A DNA stretch of 39,471 nt from an uncultured Rubripirellula sp. Lineage in GTDB: Bacteria > Planctomycetota > Planctomycetia > Pirellulales > Pirellulaceae. The notes under the pieces were generated by a model. The model saw nothing but the letters and a program-made list of their open reading frames with translations, was not told the DNA's origin and did no database searches. The position numbers and the translations under genes are program-made. The stretch is taken from positions 1 to 39,471 of the forward strand of contig CALJHC010000049.1 of NCBI GenBank assembly GCA_938075415.1. Direction: 5' to 3'. This document shows, piece by piece, positions 1-8,873 of this stretch; position 1 is the first letter of the stretch; each line of letters opens with the position of its first letter.

Positions 1-378
1 TTAGTCACGACCTGCAAGACGAAAGATCAGTCGTTCATGATCCAGACCCCGTGGGGTCAAAAAACTCAGCCGAGCACTCAACGCTGCACCTTCGCGTCGT
101 TTTCGTTCTTTGTAGTCGTTCGCGTAACGCTCTTGGATCCACTCACGAAATTCACCTGTGACGGTCCGAACCGTGACGGGAAGATCCTTCTGGTGAGTCG
201 GAGTGTCGGGGGCTGCCTTTCCGTTTTCGTTGTAATCTTGGATCAGCGTGAAGTATCTAGCGCGTGATTCCGGGGTGTCGAACGTTCCGAGGTAGAAGTC
301 TTTGCCGGCGAGAGTGACGACGGCTTGGCCGGAAACGTGATAGCGATACGCCGGCATGGAAGAACGTGGGCGGGGCAT
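1..378 (-). CDS. Truncated integrase-like N-terminal (arm/SAM-like) protein
   Basis: Complete 125-residue ORF ending in TAA at the left edge of the window. Residues ~8-35 (YRYHVSGQAVVTLAGKDFYL) match the N-terminal signature of planctomycete tyrosine integrases: a Tyr-Arg, SGQAVV, G-K/R-DFYLG strand pattern, followed by a helix that begins near the PESRARY motif. Residues ~67-95 resemble the start of the core-binding helices (PVTVRTVTGEFREWIQERY). The catalytic domain with its R-H-R-Y residues is absent, and the last ~28 residues do not look like integrase, so this is either a decayed integrase or a stand-alone N-domain protein. An AAAGG ribosome-binding site lies about 10 nt before the ATG. 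It lies just downstream of the 3' end of a tRNA-Arg gene, a classic integration target, which fits a remnant of a mobile element. Known: family motif. Inferred: remnant status. Confidence 0.5.
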   Translation of the reverse strand: MPRPRSSMPAYRYHVSGQAVVTLAGKDFYLGTFDTPESRARYFTLIQDYNENGKAAPDTPTHQKDLPVTVRTVTGEFREWIQERYANDYKERKRREGAALSARLSFLTPRGLDHERLIFRLAGRD

Positions 379-496
379 GTGAAAACCTTTGCCAGTTAGT
401 TTCGCGGTATGGGACTACCGTGAAACGGAATCTGGGACGGTTCGCACGCCACATGGCGGTTGTCACTAAGTCGTGACCAAACCTAGACTTAGAACT

Positions 497-572
<76 letters not shown>

Positions 573-1113
573 CCGTATGCTTTTTAATTGAGAGAATTCT
601 TGAAGGTTCGGAAACTATCGACTTTTGATTGTTCAACCGATTTCAAATCGAGCGTTCCTTTGTCGCATCCTCTCTCTTGGCAGATTCTACGGTGCCAGCT
701 TGAGGTTGCCAAGCCGCAATGGGCCGATGTTTTTTCCTGCTGATCGCAAATGAAAGAGGTAGCGGACGTCACGTTTTTTTTGGGTTTTCCGGGGATTTTT
801 CAGCCCCGGGATGCCCCAAGGACCCGTTGCGTCCAGTCCGTCCAACCATTGGTTTCCCCAAGACGCTAAGGTCCAGAGAGTTAAGGCGAGAATTCCGTTG
901 GTCATTTTTGAGCAAAGAAGCTGATCGTTTTTTGTCAATTTTGTGGTGTCTCAGGATTCTCTTTCGCGATCAACCCGCTGTAATTCTGATCTTCCGAGCC
1001 GGTCGTTCTTCCCGTCAAGTACTCGTTGTGACCATTTCGTTGCAGGAGAATAAGTCGAACGATTAGCCGGGAATTCCATCATCGACTGCGACCAATCAAT
1101 GATCGCCTACTGA
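573..1113. other. Intergenic stretch without recognisable genes
   Basis: Short overlapping ORFs exist on both strands but none shows recognisable motifs or a plausible start context. I see no RNA gene, terminator or mobile-element ends here. Confidence 0.4.
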
Positions 1114-1395
1114 TTATCGCTCCGGGGGGAGCATCCGTATTTGGAGATCATGTTTTATTTGGAGATCATGTTTTCTGCAGTGACTCCGATTCCAGTCCCA
1201 AGTCTCCTCATCCTTCTGTGCTAGTTTCAATGTCAAGGCAAAACCACCACCACCGGGATTCGCCGCAAACGAAAGAATCCAATCTTTGTAGCCAGGACTT
1301 TCGTTTTCCATGTCATGGCTGGTGACTGCACAATCTGGACCACATTTTTGTGAACGCTGAGAAGCGAGTTGTGCGTGCTTGGGGTTGAGTTGCAA
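1114..1395 (-). CDS. Possible small hypothetical protein or remnant, downstream of the amidohydrolase-like gene
   Basis: A 93-residue frame with a TTG start. The frame stays open a little further upstream through a leucine- and aspartate-rich stretch (LLIDLDLVELQLNPKHAQL) that could begin at a CTG near 1431. The body contains protein-like sequence (ESPGYKDWILSFAANPGGGG). Near the C terminus an 18-bp direct duplication (1139-1174) gives two in-frame copies of KHDLQI. No family was recognised. It lies ~95 nt downstream of the amidohydrolase-like gene on the same strand, so it could be a co-transcribed small gene or the decayed end of something longer. Confidence 0.25.
   Translation of the reverse strand: MQLNPKHAQLASQRSQKCGPDCAVTSHDMENESPGYKDWILSFAANPGGGGFALTLKLAQKDEETWDWNRSHCRKHDLQIKHDLQIRMLPPER
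1139..1174. repeat. 18-bp direct tandem duplication (2 copies)
   Basis: Two exact adjacent copies of ATTTGGAGATCATGTTTT. The unit is a multiple of three, so it is in frame with the possible small ORF at 1114-1395 on the minus strand. Confidence 0.95.
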
Positions 1396-1489
1396 TTCGA
1401 CGAGATCAAGATCAATCAGAAGGCGATCAGTTCACTGGAAGGGAAATCCCGTTGATCTGTTCGAAGGAAATCTTGCGGTGCGAAATTGC

Positions 1490-2551
1490 TTACGCCGCCT
1501 CTTGATACGGCATTGCTGATTCTGATAATCCGGTCACTGCTCCCAAGGATTCCGTCATCGCATCGAGTGCTTCCTCTCGTAGCGAAACACGCCTCGCCGC
1601 CCATGCACGGTTCAGCCAAAGTTCCAGCCCCACATAGTCTTTCCCCTTGAACTCTCTGCGAAGACGTCGGGTGATACCGATCTCTGCTCCGCGTCTGGGA
1701 TAGTTTCGACGAACTTTAAGCATTGGCGCCCGGTACCAAAGGTCGTCAATCCAATCCATGCTCAGGTCAACCTCATCTTGACTGGTGGTATCGTAAAGCA
1801 GGCCGACATCCGTACGAAGTCTGTTTTTATTTCGCAGCAGTGGAAACGTCTTCACTGACAAGTGGATGACGTATCCATTCTGTTGCAACAGAGAATCAAC
1901 TCCAGAACAGACTTGTTCAAAGTACGGTTGATGAATCTCAGACAATAGTCGCAACTGAGTTTCGCTCGTCACGCTCTTGAAAGGTCCTGAAATTAAGTTG
2001 CGTTGATTCTGATCCTTTGTCACGTCAATCAATTCAATTGGGTGCTGGTGCATGATCGACGCAGCATCTAGTTGGTGAGCCATGTGATCAGCAATTTCTC
2101 TCGCGGAATCATCAACCTTGGTCGACTTAGGAAGTTGCTGAAGCGGCGACGGATACCTGTCGTGGTTGATCTTGAATCTTTTACGAGCCAGAGAGGTCTT
2201 GCGTTTTGGCGTGTTCAAAGGAGGTGTCGAGAAGGTCGATGCTGCGACGTCCGTTGTGATTGTCAGTTCGTGGTCGGTCCGAAGTTCAGGTTGATAATCC
2301 TCTGACCCATTTTCCTGCAGTTTGTTCGTTTGTGCAGAAGTTGCTGCGTTTGAGCGGCGGGCACTTTTTGTCTTGACTGAGTTACCTGATTGATTGCTGG
2401 GATGTTGATTGCTGGGATGCTTTCCTGAATGACGACTCGAGGTGCGTTTCTTTTTTCGGCCTCTTCGTGCCTTGCTGGGAAGGTGAAGCTGTGGATCAAA
2501 CCAACTCGGAAGCTCATTGCCTCCAACTTCACAGGTGATGATTAGGCTCAT
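1490..2551 (-). CDS. N-formylglutamate amidohydrolase-like protein with a large basic insertion (likely non-canonical active site)
   Basis: The C-terminal two thirds match the N-formylglutamate amidohydrolase family: an ELIDVTKDQNQRNL strand (normally a ..VDLNRS.. motif), the central HLSVKTFP motif, the DVGLLYD motif, VRRNYPRRG, and a C-terminal GLELWLNRA (normally GIELEVNQ). Family members release glutamate from N-formylglutamate in histidine degradation. The N-terminal strand reads CEVGGNELP where the family usually has CEHGGN, so a His thought to bind the metal is Val here. Between residues ~27 and ~145 there is a Lys/Ser/Thr-rich low-complexity insertion containing a 15-bp duplication (HPSNQ twice). 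The start was set at the second Met (2551), because AAGGCGGAAGG lies just upstream and the family begins at this strand; an upstream Met at 2590 is possible. It is more likely a divergent or inactive relative than a true HutG-type enzyme. Confidence 0.7.
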   Translation of the reverse strand: MSLIITCEVGGNELPSWFDPQLHLPSKARRGRKKKRTSSRHSGKHPSNQHPSNQSGNSVKTKSARRSNAATSAQTNKLQENGSEDYQPELRTDHELTITTDVAASTFSTPPLNTPKRKTSLARKRFKINHDRYPSPLQQLPKSTKVDDSAREIADHMAHQLDAASIMHQHPIELIDVTKDQNQRNLISGPFKSVTSETQLRLLSEIHQPYFEQVCSGVDSLLQQNGYVIHLSVKTFPLLRNKNRLRTDVGLLYDTTSQDEVDLSMDWIDDLWYRAPMLKVRRNYPRRGAEIGITRRLRREFKGKDYVGLELWLNRAWAARRVSLREEALDAMTESLGAVTGLSESAMPYQEAA

Positions 2552-2950
2552 TGGTCGCCTTCCGCCTTGAACTACCCATTGTTTTGACACTGTAGTTTAG
2601 GGGAAATGCAAAATTGACGTAAACCTTGATTGCGAATTGCTACGTCAGCTGTTGGATCACCGTTTTGAATGCTGAATGATTAGAGCCAATCGGTCGGTGA
2701 TTCAGTTTCGCAAGGATTAGGTTGTTGATTTGGGTGGGAGACTGTTTTGCTTGTCGTGGGACGAGTTCATTGACCGGTTTTGGGGTTTGGGAAAGTGGGC
2801 GTCTTTCGAACTGCCGATCGTGAAACAGCGGGTGAAACATGACGAACGACGATTCCTCTTGTGCTTTGGTGGGCTGGTTGACTATTCCCTTTGATTGAGT
2901 CGTTATTTCAAACGAAGACCTCCCTCCGTCCATTTAAAGGGCCCGTCGCA
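2552..2950. other. Intergenic region between divergent genes
   Basis: Lies between the start of the minus-strand amidohydrolase-like gene and the plus-strand SH3 protein, so it should hold promoters for both. No motif could be assigned. A 97-residue minus-strand ORF (2640-2933) has no recognisable content. Confidence 0.4.
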
Positions 2951-4762
2951 ATGCGATCCCTGATGCTTGTCTCAACTTTAACCGTTGTTTCGCTAGGCCT
3001 TTCATCGCCGTTGGCCGTCGACGCTCAAGATGGCTCCGGTAATGATCCATCTTCGCAGGCGACATCTTTGCTCGAAGATCAGTCTTTGGCATTTCAGCCT
3101 TATCAGGTGTTTGTTTCAACAGCCGACGCTTATGCTCGCTGTGGGCCATCTGACGATTACTATCGTACCGATCCATTACGTTTTGGGCAGTCACTCGAGG
3201 TGTATGCGGAAACTGAGGATGGCTGGCTTGGAATTCGTCCTCCGGAGAATAGTTTTTGCTGGATACCGGCAGAAACAGTTCAAACGGAAAATGCAGGAGA
3301 AACCGGGACGGTGATCGAGGATCGAAGTGTTGCCTGGATTGGAACGCAATTGGGCAGGGCTCGTCAGTATCGGTGGCAGGTCCAGTTAGCGAAGGGTGAG
3401 CAGGTGACCGTCATCGGTCGAAGCGAGCGTGAGGGGCCAGATGGTCCGCAATTGTGGTACCGAATTGTTCCACCCTCCGGTGAGTATCGTTGGATCCATC
3501 GTCAAACGGTTGTGGATAGCAGCGAAGCTTTGGTTGAATTGGCAAGGCAAAGTGGATCCCGAAAGGATTCAGCTTTGGATATATCCGATGGGCGTGAAAC
3601 GATTGCCAGCAGTCAACCAATTCGCGAAGACGCATTTTCCGATCGTGGTGACTCAGTACTTGAAAATGAAAATCGTGTTGGCAGCGGGTTGAAGCGGTCC
3701 GCCGCGACGTCAAGAGCGATGCAGGTCGACGGTGATGGCTTGTCCTATGGTGGCATCCAGCAAGCCGGCAACCTGCGTGATCTGGCAATAGAAGAATCCA
3801 GCCAGCCACAAACGGCCATGGACGCATTTCGAGAAGGTGGGTTAGTCGCTTCCCTGGAATTCATTACTCGACCTCGAATTCAAGAGATTGGTGCACAGCC
3901 ACAAACGGACGCTTTCAATTTGAATCAGCCGGTGCAAGCACCCGGAAGTCAGGTCGTTGCGAATGACTCCAATTGGATTTCAGGTCAGAATCGATTTGAG
4001 GGTATTCGACCTTCGATGGACAGCAACCGCGGACAATCTTCCAATGTCGTCACTAGTGATGGTTTCACCGCTGCCGATCGTGCATCGGGTTATCCGGGAG
4101 GAGTTCGGACGGTATCGGGAACAATTCCGATGGATACCTCTGTCCTGGTCGCCCGAGTTGAGAATGTGAAACGCGAGGTTGCTGGATCGGATGCTGATCG
4201 TCTGAATCTGATTCTATCGCGTCTAATGGCTTCGCAGGCCAATGAGGCAGAAATTGCAGTCGTTGCCGATGCCGCTAATCGTCTTGCTCTGCAATCGGTG
4301 GATCAAGTTACCGCAGGTCGTGCCCGGTTGATCGTTGAAACGGCTGAACGATATCGTCGGGTGGCACTCAGGCGTGATGGCGGGGTTGTCGTTGCGTCGG
4401 CGGATTCAATCGCTTCGGTGCCTGTTCGTCCCTCTGTGGGCAACGCTGAACGCTCACCGCAACCGACCGCATCGAGTCAGTTCATTGGTGAATCCAATTC
4501 ATCGAATCCTAAAGTGACCACCGGTTCCATCATTCGACACGATGGTTATCTGGTGCAGGTCTATTCTGCTCGATCCAACAGTCCACCCTTTGCACTTGCT
4601 GACTCGGCGGGAAGGACGGTTGCCTATTTGACTCCGATGCCAGGTGTCAATCTGAGGACGCACTTGAACCATCAAATCAGTGTGGTGGGAACGGCCGGCT
4701 ATGTGACCGGACTGACGACACCTCATTTGATGGTGACCCAAGTGGTTAGAACAACCGAGTGA
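2951..4762 (+). CDS. Secreted SH3-like-domain protein
   Basis: 603 residues from the ATG at 2951, chosen because a signal peptide begins exactly there (MRSLMLVSTLTVVSLGLSS, cleavage near ..AVDA-Q) and AAAGGG lies ~9 nt upstream. The open frame extends 20 codons further up without signal-peptide logic. Residues ~35-100 form one bacterial SH3-like module (VSTADAYARCGPSDDYYRT ... WLGIRPPENSFCWIPAETV) and ~110-180 a second one (RYRWQVQLAKGEQVTV ... WYRIVPPSGEYRWIHRQTV). A long Ser/Gln/Asn-rich linker follows, then a helical segment (~400-480) and a C-terminal beta-rich block with DGYLVQVYSARS and PMPGVNLRTHLNHQ. SH3-like modules often bind peptidoglycan or cell-surface ligands, so an envelope role is inferred. 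It appears monocistronic. Confidence 0.75.
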   Translation: MRSLMLVSTLTVVSLGLSSPLAVDAQDGSGNDPSSQATSLLEDQSLAFQPYQVFVSTADAYARCGPSDDYYRTDPLRFGQSLEVYAETEDGWLGIRPPENSFCWIPAETVQTENAGETGTVIEDRSVAWIGTQLGRARQYRWQVQLAKGEQVTVIGRSEREGPDGPQLWYRIVPPSGEYRWIHRQTVVDSSEALVELARQSGSRKDSALDISDGRETIASSQPIREDAFSDRGDSVLENENRVGSGLKRSAATSRAMQVDGDGLSYGGIQQAGNLRDLAIEESSQPQTAMDAFREGGLVASLEFITRPRIQEIGAQPQTDAFNLNQPVQAPGSQVVANDSNWISGQNRFEGIRPSMDSNRGQSSNVVTSDGFTAADRASGYPGGVRTVSGTIPMDTSVLVARVENVKREVAGSDADRLNLILSRLMASQANEAEIAVVADAANRLALQSVDQVTAGRARLIVETAERYRRVALRRDGGVVVASADSIASVPVRPSVGNAERSPQPTASSQFIGESNSSNPKVTTGSIIRHDGYLVQVYSARSNSPPFALADSAGRTVAYLTPMPGVNLRTHLNHQISVVGTAGYVTGLTTPHLMVTQVVRTTE

Positions 4763-5465
4763 TTTGTCATTGATCCATTGAGTCGCGGAGTGATCTGCCG
4801 ACCGAGGGAGTCATCCGTCGATTAATTCATCGGCTCAACGTTCGCTTTCGATGATGTCTGGCGTGGATCCTCGTGAGATCAACGATCGGTCTCGTTCGAA
4901 ACTGGTCAGGGTGTTAGTGCCTTTTTTTGTTTGATCCCCCGGGGGTCATCTCATTATCAAGATTGAATCGACCGACGCCAATCAATCATCTGGTTGGTTC
5001 GGTAGTTGGTGTCGTTGTCACAGGATTCGACTCAACTCAATGATTCGGTTACGGGCACGTGGATTGGGTGGTGAGTTTCCAGTCGGCAAATCGGTGATGA
5101 CCCGGGGTTCGCTTGTTGTTTCGGGTCGCTGGAAATGCCACCAGGGCATGTTGGTTGAATGTCCTGCGAGAGCTGGTTGGTTCGGGGGGCATTGAATGGT
5201 GAAGCAATCTGGTAGAATTTGTTTTCTAAGAAACCGATTGACAGTCTGCGTCCAAACTTTCACTCTGAATTGAGTCTTTGGAGTTGTTGATCCGTTGATT
5301 GGCTTCATCTCGGGCTGGAATCGGTTTTCGCCCGACAAAAGATTTTGGGGTGTCAATTGCGCTGACCTTTTCGAATCCCCCTTTCGCTGGGTCGTTAGAT
5401 TTTGTGATAGCCAGGTTTCTTTGACATTTCTTGTTTCGCTCTCTTCTTTTTCTATCAGAACGCTC
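4763..5465. other. Intergenic region, no gene supported
   Basis: About 700 bases. A near-perfect C/G palindrome lies at 4933-4947, just after a T-rich run, but there is no terminator-type U tract downstream of it. A 155-residue minus-strand ORF (5018-5485) overlaps the coaB start and has no recognisable motif. Confidence 0.4.
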
Positions 5466-6098
5466 GTGGCTCGCATCCTTATCACGTCCGGACCGACTCG
5501 ACAGTATTTGGACCCGGTTCGTTACATTACCAACGCATCAAGCGGCAGGATGGGCTCTGCGTTGGCCACCGCGGTGCTTGCAGCGGGGCATGAGGTTGTG
5601 GTTGTTTCAGGGCCTGTTTCGGTCGCCTATCCCGAGGGATCGGAAGTGCACAACGTTCTAACGACCGATGACATGTTGAGGGTGGCCAAGAAGTTGTACT
5701 GTGAGTGTGACGGTGCAATCGGTGCGGCGGCGCCTTGTGATTACATGCCCAGGCGGGTGGAGTCACAGAAGATTGCCAAAACAGGACAGCCTTTGAGAAT
5801 TGAGTTAATCGAAACCGCGGACGTGGTGGCGACGCTGGGGCAGCAGAAGAAGCCGGGGCAATGGGTGGTCGGTTTTGCATTGGAAACAGAGGATCAACGG
5901 TTTCGCGCACTCGTCAAGCTTGAGCGAAAGCATTGCGACTTGATGGTCAGCAATGGACCCTCCGCGATCGATGCGAATCATAACGAGGTCGAACTGCTTG
6001 ATGCTTCCGGGGAGGTGCTGGCGAGCATCAAAGGAACCAAGCAGCATGTTGCTGAGACGCTGGTCACCGAGATAGAACACCGGCTGATGAGGCGGTGA
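5466..6098 (+). CDS. coaB: Phosphopantothenoylcysteine synthetase (CoaB domain, stand-alone)
   Basis: Joins 4'-phosphopantothenate to cysteine in coenzyme A synthesis, using a nucleotide triphosphate. Recognised from the Rossmann-like start RILITSGPTRQYLDPVRYI, the TNASSGRMGSALA motif, the GAIGAAAPCDYMP segment, the VGFALETED motif and the late NGPSAIDANHNEVEL segment. In most bacteria CoaB is fused behind the flavoprotein decarboxylase CoaC; here only the CoaB part is present (~210 residues), so CoaC must be encoded elsewhere. The start is set at the GTG at 5466, because the open frame upstream (from 5295) encodes sequence unlike CoaB and has no motif; no good ribosome-binding site is visible, so the exact start is uncertain. 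Confidence 0.88.
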   Translation: MARILITSGPTRQYLDPVRYITNASSGRMGSALATAVLAAGHEVVVVSGPVSVAYPEGSEVHNVLTTDDMLRVAKKLYCECDGAIGAAAPCDYMPRRVESQKIAKTGQPLRIELIETADVVATLGQQKKPGQWVVGFALETEDQRFRALVKLERKHCDLMVSNGPSAIDANHNEVELLDASGEVLASIKGTKQHVAETLVTEIEHRLMRR

Positions 6099-6370
6099 GT
6101 GGGTTGCTATGAACTGTTCTTAACTTCTGATTGGTGTTGAGTCGTCAGAAGCGAAAAGGTTGGTTTTGTTGTATTTCCGCCGATCGGTGGGGCCATCGGG
6201 ATGTGCGCCACCGTTCTGCAGGGACCCCGGGATGGCTGCTTATTCCAAGCAACGTCTTTTGAGGCGGATACCCACTGGCGGTGATGGTCTTAAATTCGAC
6301 AATAGGGTTAGGTCGAGCAGGCAATGTTCGAGATTGTTCGAAGAGTGAAGATTGACGAAAAGTGATAACG

Positions 6371-7282
6371 ATGGATCTATCAACTTCCTTGGGGCGATTG
6401 AGTCTCAAGAATCCAATCATGACTGCTTCCGGTACCTTCGGCTACGCGAGGGAAATGCAGGGTGTGGTGGATGTTTCCAAGTTGGGAGCGGTGGTCCCCA
6501 AGACCATCACGGCGGAGCCTCGCATTGGAAACAAGCCTTGGCGGACGGTAGAAACGGCAGCAGGGCTGCTCAATGCGATCGGCTTGGATAACGATGGAGT
6601 GGATGCTTTCTTGCAGCATCACCTTCCTTACCTGCGTGAAACGGGCACCTCGGTCGTGGTGAGTCTGGCGGGACGAAGTGAGTCGGATTTTGTTTCGCTT
6701 GCTGAACGTGTCGGGGCGGAATCCGGTGTCTCCGCACTTGAATTGAATCTGTCCTGCCCAAACGTCAGCGGTGGGGTTGATTTTGGAACCAATGCCGAAT
6801 CGTGCCGCAAAGTTGTTGAGGCGTCACGTTCAGTGACCGAGACACCGATCTTTGCCAAGCTGACGCCGAATGTCACCAGCATCGCAGAAATTGCGCAAGG
6901 TGCTGCTGACGGTGGAGCTGATGCGGTCTGCCTGATCAATACGGTTCTTGGAATTGTGGTGGATTGGAAACGTCAAAAGCCAATGTTGGGGAATGGCATG
7001 GGCGGTTTGAGTGGTCCAGCGATTAAGCCGATTGCTCTGCGCTGCGTGCATCAGGTGGCACAGGCGGTGGATATTCCGATCATTGGAATCGGAGGCATCT
7101 CCAACATTGATGACGTGATGCAGTTTTTGGTCACTGGAGCCAGCGCGGTTCAGATTGGAACAGCGAATTACTATGACCCAAAAATTTCCACCAAGCTCGT
7201 TGATCAGTTACCCGACGCTTTGTCGGAACTTGGTTTGGAGCGAATCAAGGACTGCATCAACACTCTTCATCCATCCAGGTGA
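6371..7282 (+). CDS. pyrD: Dihydroorotate dehydrogenase, class 1B catalytic subunit
   Basis: Oxidises dihydroorotate to orotate in pyrimidine synthesis, in the cytoplasm with bound FMN. The class 1B signature is clear: LKNPIMTASGTFGY at the N terminus, PKTITAEPRIGNKPWR, GLLNAIGLDN, the active-site loop LNLSCPNVSGG with the catalytic-base Cys, then the FMN phosphate motifs IGIGGI and GASAVQIGTA. Class 1B enzymes normally pair with the Fe-S/FAD subunit PyrK to use NAD; no pyrK is in the window. The ATG at 6371 is preferred over an in-frame GTG at 6362, because the family begins with a short M-D-L-S strand. Length (~303 residues) is normal. Confidence 0.93.
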   Translation: MDLSTSLGRLSLKNPIMTASGTFGYAREMQGVVDVSKLGAVVPKTITAEPRIGNKPWRTVETAAGLLNAIGLDNDGVDAFLQHHLPYLRETGTSVVVSLAGRSESDFVSLAERVGAESGVSALELNLSCPNVSGGVDFGTNAESCRKVVEASRSVTETPIFAKLTPNVTSIAEIAQGAADGGADAVCLINTVLGIVVDWKRQKPMLGNGMGGLSGPAIKPIALRCVHQVAQAVDIPIIGIGGISNIDDVMQFLVTGASAVQIGTANYYDPKISTKLVDQLPDALSELGLERIKDCINTLHPSR

Positions 7283-7616
7283 TCTGCAATTACCCAGCAA
7301 GTGATACTGGATTGAGGGTTGGTGGTGTGTCGGCAACTTGACTGAACCAACAGACGCTTCGATGAAATCAGAAAGAGCGGGAGTGGAGATGGAGCATCAC
7401 TTGGACCGGTGTTGTAGAGACCAGTGTTACAGAGACCAGTTTTACAGAGACCACACCATTCTTGGCATAACCTCGGGGTCACTCCCGCTGTTCGCTTCGA
7501 CGTGACGTGATTTCAGACTCTTGTCTAGCCTTGCTTCTAGTTCCCGCTGATTGTTGGCGATGGAAGTAGCGGGATGCGGATCGATCGCATCGGTCAATGG
7601 ACATCAATTCGATTGT
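7283..7616. other. Convergent intergenic region
   Basis: Lies between the 3' ends of pyrD (plus) and the deacetylase gene (minus). It holds a 15-bp tandem repeat (listed separately) and no recognised gene. No strong rho-independent terminator is seen. Confidence 0.5.
7412..7455. repeat. 15-bp imperfect tandem repeat (3 copies)
   Basis: Three adjacent units of the form TTACAGAGACCAGTT, the first with TTGTAGAGACCAGTG and the last ending in CAC. Located between convergent gene ends. Confidence 0.85.
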
Positions 7617-8354
7617 CTAAATCAGGTCGCGCATTGAATTCATCGCTAACGGTTCCTTTGTCGCAAACGGTTCGCCGTAGGCACGATTAATCAGTTTGCC
7701 CCAGTAGGCGGCGTCATCTCGAAAGCGGTCAATCAACGTGGGTGATTGTTCTGAACGTCCCTCGATGAATTGACTTTCGTAGGCAGCGATTGCTTTGCGT
7801 TTTTGATCCCATTGATCGCTGATGTCGATAATCCAGTTTGGATTGATGGCGAGTCTGAGATGGATGCAGTAGTAATAGTAAATTCGCTCGGGATGGAAAC
7901 GTGGTCCCGGCATATCGGTCTTGCTAAGTTTCGACCAAAATCGAGCAGCTTCGACAAGTTGTGTTGCTGCGAGATGGTCGGGGTGTGCGTCTTCCCAGTA
8001 CGGAGCAAAAAGCCAACGCGGCCTGAGCATTCGGAAGTAACTAGCGAGGAGTTTTCGATTTTCCAGAGTTGGCTCCAGGGATCGATTGGGTAGGCCCGCA
8101 TTGCCTCGCCATGAAATATTCAGCATTTGAGATGCCGTTTCAGTTTCTGACCTGCGTACCTGTTCGCTTCCATGGGGCGTTGGTTCCCCGGTTGTCAAAT
8201 CGAGAATGCCGACGCGAAAGCCCTCTTGAACCATTTTGATGATCGTCCCTCCCATCCCAAGTTCTGCGTCATCGGGATGCGGTGCAACCACAAGAAAGTC
8301 CAGTGGTTCCACGGTGGGCATCTCTGCGGGGTGCGCGGTTTCGATGAGTGCCAT
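7617..8354 (-). CDS. bshB1: PIG-L family deacetylase, bacillithiol-type BshB1
   Basis: Zinc-dependent N-acetylglucosaminyl deacetylase. The metal-binding motif HPDD is at residues 26-29 within LVVAPHPDDAELGMGG, and the second site is in the AHPDHLAA motif near residue 127. The IYYYY, IDIS and AAYESQF motifs and the YGEPF tail fit the BshB1 subfamily, which removes acetate from GlcNAc-malate during bacillithiol synthesis. Length (245 residues) is typical. The companions bshA and bshC are not in the window, so the thiol assignment rests on sequence resemblance. The start at 8354 has a weak upstream site; residue 12 is an alternative Met. Confidence 0.85.
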   Translation of the reverse strand: MALIETAHPAEMPTVEPLDFLVVAPHPDDAELGMGGTIIKMVQEGFRVGILDLTTGEPTPHGSEQVRRSETETASQMLNISWRGNAGLPNRSLEPTLENRKLLASYFRMLRPRWLFAPYWEDAHPDHLAATQLVEAARFWSKLSKTDMPGPRFHPERIYYYYCIHLRLAINPNWIIDISDQWDQKRKAIAAYESQFIEGRSEQSPTLIDRFRDDAAYWGKLINRAYGEPFATKEPLAMNSMRDLI

Positions 8355-8698
8355 AACGTTTTTTCGCCGCGTGGTAAATTATGGGTTAACGAGAGAGAAG
8401 CAATAGAGTTTAGCTCGTTGGGGAAGGTGTCCACTAGGCTCTGCAGTCAGCAGAGTTCAGCATCGGATTGATTTGAGGGTGCCGAGGTGAATAGTCCTGG
8501 CAAATGAATCAGGCCGTTTTCGCAGAAGCCTTATTGGAAAAGGTTCGTTCGGATTACGGGGCAAACACGAGTCACCCTTGAGCGTTTTGTCTCGACGGAG
8601 CATTCAGTGAATCACTTGAAATCGTCACGGGCTGGCCTGTCATCGCGCAGCCCCCGTGGGTAAGAAGCTGGTGGCCGCAAAGCTGTTGTGCAGACGAT
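8355..8698. other. Intergenic region upstream of the deacetylase gene
   Basis: Should contain the promoter of the minus-strand deacetylase gene. No motif could be assigned and no gene is supported. Confidence 0.4.
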
Positions 8699-8858
8699 CG
8701 CAGGGTTCCCAGCGATTCGGCTTCTCAGAAATTTGGGTTCCCATCCATTTGGGTTCCCAGCTATTTGGGTTCCCGGCGATTTGGGTTCCCGGCGATTTGG
8801 GTTCCCAGAAATTTGGGTTCCCGGAAATTTGGGTTCCCGGCGATTTGGGTTCCCGGCA
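8699..8858. repeat. 16-bp minisatellite, about 10 units
   Basis: Eight well-conserved tandem units of ATTTGGGTTCCCNNNN occupy 8731-8858 (the last four bases vary: ATCC, AGCT, GGCG, GGCG, AGAA, GGAA, GGCG, GGCA). They are preceded by two degenerate units at 8699-8730. The array sits 15 bases beyond the 3' end of the fabZ gene. Because 16 is not a multiple of three, it produces an open but meaningless 16-residue periodic translation on the minus strand (ORF 8612-8974), which I do not treat as a gene. There are no spacers, so it is not a CRISPR array. Confidence 0.95.
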
Positions 8859-8873
8859 ACAACGCCCGGGAGG

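Noticed and set aside
4..477. Inverted 8-bp match (GTCACGAC / GTCGTGAC) flanking the integrase-like ORF
   Set aside because: Too short to be taken as element ends, and no target duplication is seen.
4933..4947. C/G palindrome after a T run downstream of the SH3 gene
   Set aside because: The T run precedes rather than follows the stem on the plus strand, so it is not a standard terminator; no other function can be supported.
5018..5485. 155-residue minus-strand ORF ahead of coaB
   Set aside because: No motif, a weak start, and it overlaps the coaB start.
8699..8858. Possible CRISPR array
   Set aside because: The units abut without unique spacers of CRISPR length; no cas genes are present.
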